A stretch of 15,620 nt of DNA, taken from positions 1 through 15,620 of the forward strand of contig JALKBU010001159.1 in the NCBI GenBank assembly GCA_023091735.1, written 5' to 3'. Both the position numbers and the translations under genes were made by a program. Each line of letters starts with the position of its first letter. The first letter of the stretch is position 1. Positions 9,085-15,620 of the stretch are shown here, piece after piece. The stretch is from Trichomonas tenax. Taxonomy: Eukaryota; Parabasalia; Trichomonadida; Trichomonadidae. The notes under the pieces were generated by a model. The model was not told where the DNA came from, did not search any database, and worked only from the letters and a program-made list of their open reading frames with translations.

Positions 9085-9759
9085 GTGATTTTTCATGTTA
9101 TTTCGTCATTAATTTCTCTAATGGATAAAGGATTAATTATAAAAAATATTTTATGTGATCAAGAACCATCATTTATTTCTAAACAATTTCAAAATTGGTG
9201 TTTAGCAAATGATATCACAATTAGATATTATGAAAAATATAACGTTAATAATATCGATGATTCGTTCCAAGAAAATACATGTGGTAATCATACTACGTTA
9301 GCAATTTTGGATAGGATATGCAGAACAATACGTTCTATGAATTATAATATGGGATTTGGTACAGATATTACGCCAGAACGTATGAATTATTTAGTTAATG
9401 AATACAACAATTGACTTAATGTAACTTTCTCTAAATTTTTCAAAAGACCAGTTACCCCAAATGATATGACAGGCAATATGGAACGTAAATATTGTTTGGA
9501 AATAGCTAAATAAAACTTTATAATGGCATCTATGCCGAAATATGATGTTATTGGTAAAATTGACGAAGTTTATAACATAGCACATTCCATGGATAAAATT
9601 AAGTCAAAAACATTAGGAAAATTTAAAGTTATAGATAAAGATGGTAATTTGTTGTTTTGTAAATCTCTAAAGAATTCGCGTGTGATTCATCTTCGCAGGC
9701 CATTAACGGGTCCTAAATTAAATACAAAATATGATAATAGGTCAAAGTTTATTTCATGA
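9085..9759 (+). pseudogene. Maverick/Polinton integrase fragment
   Basis: One frame from about 9085 (a GTG after an upstream stop, so truncated rather than a true start) to TGA at 9757-9759, broken by TGA 9412-9414 and TAA 9511-9513 without frameshift. The retroviral-type integrase core is visible: NILCDQEPSFISKQFQNWC matches the second-Asp block (SDNGxEF in relatives), followed by NDITIRYY, NHTTLAILDRICRTIRSM, and ITPERMNYLVNEYNN at the end of the core. The part after 9523 (IDEVYNIAHSM, LGKFKVIDKDGN, VIHLRRPL) resembles the C-terminal DNA- or chromatin-binding tail of Maverick integrases. The first catalytic Asp region and N-terminal zinc finger are missing upstream. Such integrases insert the large self-synthesising Maverick elements that fill trichomonad genomes. 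It lies tail-to-tail with the polymerase relic, 33 bases between stops. Confidence 0.82.
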
Positions 9760-9792
9760 CCATCGTAGAAATATTCGTATAATTTCTTAACA

Positions 9793-10460
9793 TTACTTAT
9801 AAGTACAATAACAGTGAGGTAATTCATCGAAATCGTTATGAAATTGTCCCATATCTGTACCAATCAGTTCTCTGTGATGTAATTTCTTAAATTCTTCAGC
9901 TAATGTATTAATTAAATTATCTTGAATATGAATACTATCTTGATAATAAATTGGTATGTTAAGATCTTCAGCTAAACACATTACTTCATTTATTATACAT
10001 TTAGACATCGATAAAACACTTAAGCCAAAAACTGGATTATTAAATTGCGTATCTAATACTTTATTTAATTTAAAGCATGTAATATCGGAATTATCTATTT
10101 TATATGTTTATTCAACTTGATGCCAATGTAAATATAAATAATAATCTGCTTTGGAATTATTTGCATAGGCATTTCTTGTTTTAATGGATTTCTGAATAGA
10201 TTTACCGTGACTAGCATTCATAATAAGTTTCAGAATTTCTTGTGTGGGATTCTTTTCTTTTTTATATTGTCTACGCAAATCATAAACTTTACGAATAACA
10301 TTATTGTTAAATGGTATTTCCTTAATTTCTTAGTTTTTGTACCGAGAATAATATTAAGATATTTTACAACAGATTTATAATCATAAATATCGCCATCATA
10401 TTCGATATTTTTTAATAGTTGTTTATATTTGGAAATTATTGTTCGGATGTTTTTCTTGTT
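9793..10460 (-). pseudogene. Maverick/Polinton protein-primed DNA polymerase B fragment
   Basis: Reading from 10460 down to TAA 9793-9795. The upstream section (near DIYDYKSVVKYLNIILGTK) is in one frame; a single-base shift near 10315-10335 moves it to the frame that carries the rest. There, ILKLIMNASHGKSIQK (around 10195-10245) is the palm motif B, usually KLxxNSxYG in family B polymerases, here with His for Tyr. An in-frame TAA follows at 10108-10110. Further on, the palm motif C is present only as IYYQDSIHI (about 9931-9955), lacking the central residues of YxDTDS, a two-codon loss that removes one metal-binding Asp. The tail (EEFKKLHHRELIG, GQFHNDFDE) is like protein-primed Maverick polymerases. 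Everything upstream (exonuclease and N-terminal domains) is absent or unrecognisable. Catalytically dead remnant; paired with the integrase at 9085-9759. Confidence 0.82.
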
Positions 10461-11160
10461 CGCAAGAAAAGTATGCTTTCAAGTGTGCCAATAATGATGA
10501 AAATATTACACTACATGTGCAAAATTCGTGAACAAAATAAATAGCAGATAACTAAGAAATACTATAAATATCAGATTATTTGGTTATTGATATCTGTAAG
10601 ATCTTCTGGTATCTCTCCTTTTGAGTAGTAATTAATACTTAGTGGCCTTAACATTTGCGTCATAAGTGAAATTATATATTCAATTTTCATCACCTTGTTC
10701 AAACTCTAATTTTGTATATTAGCTATCATGAAGAAATGATAGCTAATGCATGACATACAATTTTTAAGCTCTAAATACTATCTATATGGAAAAAACATTG
10801 TCGCACTTGTTTCTGAGAGTCTATTTCATTATACATATGTGTTGAATTTGTAACACATATATATAGATACATATCACAACAATGGGTATATATGTTATAA
10901 TATCATAATATATACACAAAGGTTCAGTGTTGTGTTATCATAATTTTAATTTTTTATATATTTTTTCTTGAAAAATATACTCTCGGAGTAATTAATGCTA
11001 AAACAAATATGTGGATTTGGAGTAATGTCTAATAACACATATATACATATATACTTTACTATATATACTATATATTCATACTGGTGTAATTATTCTCTAC
11101 TGCTTCTGAGTAGAGATATAGTGCCTTTAAGGTTATCAAAACCCCGACCCCGCCCTTAAA
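10461..11160. other. AT-rich spacer with short perfect hairpins
   Basis: No gene. Perfect hairpins: 10719-10746 (10-bp stem, TTAGCTATCA / TGATAGCTAA, 8-base loop), 10835-10860 (9-bp stem, ATATGTGTT / AACACATAT) and 11095-11115 (7-bp stem, CTCTACT / AGTAGAG). TA-rich simple sequence occurs around 10850-10910 and 11030-11080. A C-rich island at about 11140-11156 is flanked by TTTAAGG and CCTTAAA. Part of the region just upstream of 10461 may be older polymerase sequence, but I cannot follow a frame. Confidence 0.5.
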
Positions 11161-11165
11161 TCAAA

Positions 11166-11575
11166 GAGCATGATGAAAATTGATATTTAATTGGGAATCA
11201 AAGCGCCATACCAGGAAATGGGCTTTATAATATAGAACTTGTAAATTGTATAATGACATCAATATTTAATAGTAAACCTGTTTATGGATTAAGATATAGA
11301 TGTTTCTATGGATCTCCAAACATTGCAAGAGTTTTTGGACTTAAGGCAATTAGAATTTTTAAAAGTGATGCTTTTTGTATGTGTTACCAACTTCAAGAAG
11401 TTATATTCGAAGATGGCTTTGAAGGAACTAATTTTGCAGGATACACATTCTATAATATATCGGTGACATCTTTTAAATTTCCTTTGGGATCAACTCTGAC
11501 AGGATATAATTTTGCTTATTCTAGAATTCATAAATGATATATCGTAGATTTCATGAATTTTAAATCAAAAAGCAT
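11166..11575 (+). pseudogene. BspA-like leucine-rich-repeat pseudogene, copy 1
   Basis: Nucleotide homology to copies 2 and 3 begins at GAGCATGATGA (11166), without the ATG. About 20 bases corresponding to VYSRYKDG of copy 2 are deleted, and the frame is out until about 11253. From there VYGLRYRCFYGSPNI, IRIFKSDAFCMCYQLQEVIFEDG and FTFYN-like segments follow, the repeat style of BspA (LRR_5) proteins (AFxxCxxLxxVxF). The usual I-P before the repeat has become G-L. An in-frame TGA at 11535-11537 ends it. BspA-like proteins form a very large family of surface proteins in trichomonads with proposed roles in adhesion. It lacks a signal peptide and membrane anchor. It is the most decayed of the three tandem copies. 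Confidence 0.75.
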
Positions 11576-11636
11576 TTATTTTTTGATTACGTCAATATAT
11601 TGAAAGGTTGTGAGTAAAAGCACTTTTTATTCTTTT

Positions 11637-11664
11637 TCATGCTCCATTAATTAATGGAGCATGA
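11637..11664. promoter_or_regulatory. 28-bp perfect palindrome across the copy 2 start codon
   Basis: Fourteen-base arms meet at 11650/11651 (TCATGCTCCATTAA and its exact complement). The right arm contains the ATG at 11654-11656 and the next two codons of BspA copy 2, so the left arm is a mirror image of the start of the coding sequence. The equivalent site of copy 3 (12429) is not palindromic. It could form a hairpin over the initiation site, be a protein-binding site, or be a footprint of template-switch mutation. Confidence 0.85.
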
Positions 11665-12295
11665 TGATAATTTTGTATATTCACGATATAAAGATGGATA
11701 TTTAGTTGGGAATCAGACTAATGTCACAAGAAATGGACTTTATAAAATAGATTTAGTAAATTGTATCTTACCATCTTATTTTAATGGTGAACCCGTTTAT
11801 GGATTAGGATATCGATGTTTCCATAATGCTCCTAACATCACTAGAGTATTCATTCCAAAAACTATTAGAATATTTAATGGTGATTCTTTTGCTTTATGCA
11901 AAAAGCTTAAAGAGGTTATATTTGAAGATGGATATGAAGGAGCCGATTTCAAGTTTTTTGCTTTTTATTACACTGCAATAACATCATTTAAATTCCCATT
12001 ATGATCAACTAGTAGAACATATAGTTTTGCACGTTCTAAAATAGAAAAGATTTATATTTTCGATTTTATGCATTTTAATAATGGCACAATTTTTGATAAT
12101 TGCGGTAATATTTCAATATTCGTCCCAGTTAATTATCCTTATGATACTTTTGGTGAACGAAATGTCACAAAGACATTATCATCTTACAGTCCATATTATA
12201 AAAGAACACAATGTAACATACAGTTAAATTCATGCGGATATATCAAGTTTACATTTGCGCTGTATGTTTTATTTAAATGTAAATCATATATTTAA
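11654..12295 (+). pseudogene. BspA-like leucine-rich-repeat gene, copy 2, one internal stop
   Basis: A 214-codon frame from ATG 11654 to TAA 12293-12295, intact except for TGA at 12002-12004, where copy 1 has GGA (Gly). The product begins MEHDDNFVYSRYKDGYLVG, then NITRVFIPKTIRIFNGDSFALCKKLKEVIFEDG and a second weaker repeat (AFYYTAITSFKFPL), typical BspA-like LRR_5 sequence. After the stop the frame continues IFDFMHFNNGTIFDNC and ISIFVPVNYPYDTFGERN, as in the last repeat of related short proteins, and ends in a mildly hydrophobic stretch (GYIKFTFALYVLF). There is no signal peptide. Translation to the stop would give 116 residues. The tail from 12005 still reads like protein, so inactivation appears recent or the stop is a consensus error. 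Confidence 0.8.
11771..12031 (+). repeat. 261-bp tract identical to 12546-12806 (left copy)
   Basis: Identical by eye to 12546-12806, including the TGA at 12002-12004. Upstream, the two genes differ at many positions over ~115 coding bases. Downstream they diverge from the base after 12031. The sharp borders suggest gene conversion between neighbours. Confidence 0.88.
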
Positions 12296-12428
12296 TAGAA
12301 AATTTTTTATTATACTCATGCTATTTGTTTCAATACCAGAACAACACTGAGTTACATAATAAATATTTGAAGGACGAACTTTGACTATAAAAGAAAGGTT
12401 TTTGGAAACAACACTTTATATATAATTA

Positions 12429-12905
12429 ATGGAGAATGATGATAATTTTGTATATTCACCATATGAAAATGGATATTTAATTGGTGATCAAACAGATATC
12501 CAAAGAAAGAGACTTTATATTATAGATTTAGTAAATTGTACCTTGCCATCTTATTTTAATGGTGAACCCGTTTATGGATTAGGATATCGATGTTTCCATA
12601 ATGCTCCTAACATCACTAGAGTATTCATTCCAAAAACTATTAGAATATTTAATGGTGATTCTTTTGCTTTATGCAAAAAGCTTAAAGAGGTTATATTTGA
12701 AGATGGATATGAAGGAGCCGATTTCAAGTTTTTTGCTTTTTATTACACTGCAATAACATCATTTAAATTCCCATTATGATCAACTAGTAGAACATATAGT
12801 TTTGCAAGTTCTAAAATTCAAAAACTATATATTCTTGATTTTATGAACTATAATTAAAAAGATATATTTAATGGTTGCGGAGATATCGAAATATTTGTTC
12901 CAGTA
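12429..12905 (+). pseudogene. BspA-like leucine-rich-repeat pseudogene, copy 3
   Basis: ATG 12429 opens MENDDNFVYSPYENGYLIG, a diverged version of copy 2. The central repeats are then identical to copy 2 up to and including TGA 12777-12779. The frame can be followed past the stop (KLYILDFMNYN), through a further TAA at 12855-12857 and into DIEIFVPV, where similarity to copy 2 ends near 12905; TAA 12921-12923 closes the frame. The C-terminal part present in copy 2 is missing, replaced by unrelated GC-richer sequence. Short, no signal peptide, same orientation as the other two copies. Probably dead, though a 116-residue product is possible. Confidence 0.78.
12546..12806 (+). repeat. 261-bp tract identical to 11771-12031 (right copy)
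   Basis: Partner of the tract in BspA copy 2, 775 bases downstream in the same orientation. Ends at TTTTGCA before the copies differ (AGTT here, CGTT there). Confidence 0.88.
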
Positions 12906-13849
12906 TCGATAATTACAAAATAAGAAACAATATTTTGAAGCAAACTGGACGTGTCAAGCACATTATTGAATTTATGGGGGTGCTTTTGTCTCTCGTTGTT
13001 GAGACATTCTTGATTCGAGCTTCGAAGGAATCTCATGTCGAGATCAGATTGTATCACGTAACTTTAGCAATTACATGCATTTAATTTATCTGCTTTCACA
13101 AAAACATGACACTAATTGATATTCTATCTATCCATTAATAAATAATTAGTTTACAAGAACCTTATAGGACTAAATTGAATGGTGTATCCTTTCCATGTCA
13201 AAGGTGTGTCCACTTTTTCAACCGTTTTCATTGAATATGTGTTCCTTACATGTCAGAAGTGTCCAAATATCACTTTTATGTATCCTAGCTTTACAAAACC
13301 CTGCAATTTTTTGGGAGAAAAGCCCTATTTTTCAGTCACATTTTGATATTATTTTGAACAAATTTGACATCAAATTAAAGTTGATATATATACTCTGTGT
13401 GTATTATATCGATGAATGGCTGATTTATTTTTGAATTTTTTTAGATTTTTCGGACAAGATTCAACGAAAAACGCTAATTGAGTACTAGGACACATAACTT
13501 TTACCTTTTGACACTTCCACGAGGAGACATGCAGATACGTACCGCATACTTAGTATATGTGATGTTTGTGTGAGGGTGGCTAAGGAAAAAATATACTACA
13601 TAAAGAGTTACAATTTTTGATTTTTTGAATAGGATAAAAACATTTTTTTTTTCAAAAAAATTGAAAATTTTCAATTTGCTCGAAATTGGATACGACAATC
13701 CCCGCGGGTTAATAGATAACAACCTTGTATAATAATCGTGTTATATACTCATCTAGACCAAAAAAGGACTCCTATATCAATTACCCGCGTGAACAAAAAA
13801 AGTGGGAAAAGATGCGGGAAGATTAAATACCTGATTTTTAAGCGATTTT
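12906..13849. other. Intergenic region with GC-richer island and direct repeat
   Basis: At 12937-13062 the GC content is about 42% by hand count, clearly above the surroundings. Two overlapping short frames cross it (12875-13084 plus, 12854-13057 minus) but neither is recognisable. An imperfect direct repeat about 55 bases apart lies at ~13175-13212 and ~13231-13267 (TTGAATGGTGTATCC / TTGAATATGTGTTCC, then ATGTCAAAG / ATGTCAGAAG). A 16-bp palindrome ATTGAAAATTTTCAAT is at 13660-13675. CCCGCGGG (13701-13708) and a related inverted match ATTACCCGCG (13780-13789) lie upstream of the tRNA-like unit. No gene is supported. Confidence 0.5.
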
Positions 13850-13925
13850 AGATTGTCAAATTGGTCTAATGGTTAAGTTCGGCAGTTAATCAAAGGTTCG
13901 AGTCTAAATATCTTTAATTTTTTCT
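13850..13925 (+). ncRNA. tRNA-like Pol III unit (tRNA pseudogene or small RNA)
   Basis: TGGTCTAATGG at 13862-13872 fits the A-box consensus TRGYNNARNGG exactly. GGTTCGAGTCT at 13895-13905 fits the B box (GGTTCGANTCC) at ten of eleven positions. Six T residues at 13918-13923 give a Pol III-type terminator just after. The ends can pair weakly like an acceptor stem (AGATTGT with AATATCT, five of seven). However, only 22 bases separate the boxes, too few for a normal anticodon arm, and the T-stem does not pair. So it is a truncated tRNA pseudogene, a tRNA-derived repeat, or an unusual Pol III transcript. No intact tRNA is present. Confidence 0.5.
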
Positions 13926-15620
13926 TTTTATCTTTAAAATATCATTCAAAGAAAGAAAATTAAGATATAATAAAACAATTAAGCATGCATTAATACAATA
14001 TCCATGATACACTATTAGTTGGAAATCAAAACAATACAAAAATCAATAAATATTGCAGATATTGAATATGATCGTCATGAATTACTTTCTGTTCTTATTG
14101 AACATAATGATGCATACTTCTGATGATTGGTACCGAACAATTTTGTTGTTAGAAACCAATTATTGAAGAATATTATTTATCAGCTCTCTATAGTTACTTT
14201 TTCTGAATCTTCATGTGTTTCGAGCTCATTGGAAACATCAACTATGCTTTGATCGTGATAAATTATATCGAAGTTCCGCACAAAAAAAGCAAAAATTCAC
14301 CAAACTCGGTCAAAATCGATTTTTTATTGAGAAATCTTAAAAAGAACCCCACAAAAGGCATTTCGCTTCACAACGTCTAAACTTGGTGGTCTTTTTGCAG
14401 AGTCTTGATGCAATGATGAAATCTGACATGTAATATATTTACAAACAAATTGTCAAAAAAGATAAATGCATGCTTTTCGACTGTTTGCGTCTTGCTGTCT
14501 TAGTAAACATCAGTTATATGCAAATAAGAATGAATGTGAATGTCAGTTAAATGTTTAAATTCTCACTAATTTAACTTTCAAAATATTGGAAAATATCAGA
14601 AACAGCCAGATGCAAATAATTATAGTTCACTAAGCTCACAGCAGTACAAGCTATCATTACCAGTATGAAAAATAACGAGATACTATATTATAATATATCT
14701 CAAGATTTAATTCGAAACTCAAGTTGCAACAGTTTTCTTGTATTCACATTTGCCTATATTAACTTACTAATTGGCGCTAGCAATATACTTAAACCATTAG
14801 CAAATCCTATGGGCCAATATTTTTTTGAAATTGTTGAAAAATTATGTATCTGTTTTTGGTGATAAATATCAATATTTTTGTATAAAAAGCATATCCTATC
14901 ATTATGATGCATAAATAACGTAGTCGATTTTTAATATCAAATTAAACTTTATTATATTGGCATTTTATACAACTTTGCTTACCCAATAACTAATAGATGT
15001 ATTGTAGAGTAATATGATGCGGAATTATTAAATCTAATAGCTTGCTGTAAGAACTTTACTGAATGAAGTTTCTGTGGCAAAATAAGGTTAAGAGTTTCTG
15101 TACCTTTATTTTTACAAATTTTATTAAAAATTAATATATGTGATAACCAATATGATAACAGCACTCAAGCAGTTCAGTATAGCATGGGCATAGGTATGTT
15201 TACAATCACGAGATAAATACTTGGTAATCAATTATGTAAAAAAATCAAAAATAACAAACCAGAAAATGAAATTTGTTCTATCAAACACAGCTCTCTACGA
15301 AGAATCAGAATATTGTGGAATAAACTGATCGAAAAATCGATGATTTTTTGATGACTCTGAAAGTGAAATCTCGGCAGTATTTTTCCTTCTGCGGTGTAGT
15401 CCCGCGACCTTCATAACTTTTTATCTGATCAATATTTTTTCGATTTGAAAGTACATTCATGTACATATTGATAGTTGTCTATCCAGTGGTATGAGTGGCA
15501 CAGTCTATATATCTATCAAATCATTGTTTGCATTTCAAATCGTCCAAAAATATACGATTTCCAGCATAAATGTATGCGCTACTATGCAGCATATGATATT
15601 TTTATGTGTATTATTGATTC
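13926..15620. other. Intergenic region, no confident gene
   Basis: AT-rich, with islands of more mixed composition at ~14330-14420 and ~15330-15450 that have no coding frame or recognisable RNA. Small open frames at 14665-14862 (plus, 65 residues, one hydrophobic stretch) and 14979-15164 (minus) show no motif. A possible coding relic is listed separately at 14019-14252. Confidence 0.45.
14019..14252 (+). pseudogene. Possible coding relic with tandem TGA stops
   Basis: A plus-strand frame reads as ordinary protein-like sequence for 34 codons (IEYDRHELLSVLIEHNDAYF), meets TGA TGA at 14121-14126, then continues 41 more codons (LVPNNFVVRNQLLKNIIYQL) to TGA at 14250-14252. Composition is less biased than the surrounding DNA. 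There is no start codon and no family I recognise, so it may be chance. Confidence 0.3.

Noticed and set aside
11140..11156. Telomere-like G-rich repeat on the minus strand (GGGGTCGGGGTTTT)
   Set aside because: Single occurrence with no tandem array.
3900..12779. Alternative genetic code in which TGA is a sense codon
   Set aside because: TGA also ends the GT61 and integrase frames at natural C-termini, TAA interrupts the same genes, and the two intact genes contain no internal TGA.
12854..13057. 67-residue minus-strand frame in the GC-richer island
   Set aside because: Starts at GTG, no recognisable motif, and an equally open plus-strand frame overlaps it, so coding cannot be assigned to either strand.
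14665..14862. 65-residue plus-strand frame with a hydrophobic stretch
   Set aside because: Has an ATG but no family features, and frames of this length are common by chance here.

Overview
The window looks like a gene-poor, repeat- and pseudogene-rich piece of a trichomonad (Parabasalia) nuclear genome. It is very AT-rich by eye, has no introns I can see, and carries a combination of families typical of Trichomonas/Tritrichomonas: BspA-like leucine-rich-repeat proteins, GT61-type glycosyltransferases, a secreted beta-helix-like surface protein, and integrase and family-B DNA polymerase fragments of a Maverick/Polinton element. I cannot assign the species from sequence alone.

Layout. 1-192: a near-perfect foldback. 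1075-1572 (-): an intact small type I membrane protein with an IPT/TIG-like domain. 1576-3860: mostly AT-rich non-coding DNA with one possible coding relic (2182-2424, -). 3900-5102 (+): a GT61-like glycosyltransferase pseudogene whose frame is preserved end to end but broken by three stop codons. 5141-7193 (-): a surface-protein pseudogene, frameshifted near 5600-5612 and split by a ~1.03 kb element (6021-7051) with ~170-bp terminal inverted repeats and an internal 40-bp tandem repeat. 7589-8983 (+): an intact ORF for a highly degenerate Hsp70-like protein. 9085-9759 (+) and 9793-10460 (-): convergent relics of a Maverick integrase and DNA polymerase B. 10500-11160: AT-rich spacer with short perfect hairpins. 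11166-12905 (+): three tandem BspA-like pseudogenes, two sharing a 261-bp identical tract. 12906-15620: largely non-coding, with a GC-richer island, a short direct repeat, a Pol III-like (tRNA-like) unit near 13850 and one possible coding relic near 14019-14252.

Only two genes look intact: the TIG membrane protein and the Hsp70-like protein. The rest is decaying surface-protein, glycosyltransferase and mobile-element sequence. Several unrelated pseudogenes kept their frame over hundreds of codons and are interrupted mainly by in-frame stops, which suggests recent loss or shows where consensus errors or recoding should be excluded. I see no obvious new multi-gene system. The most unusual items are the degenerate Hsp70, the inverted-repeat insertion into the surface gene with its target-like duplication, the converted BspA tract carrying a shared stop, and the shortened tRNA-like Pol III unit.
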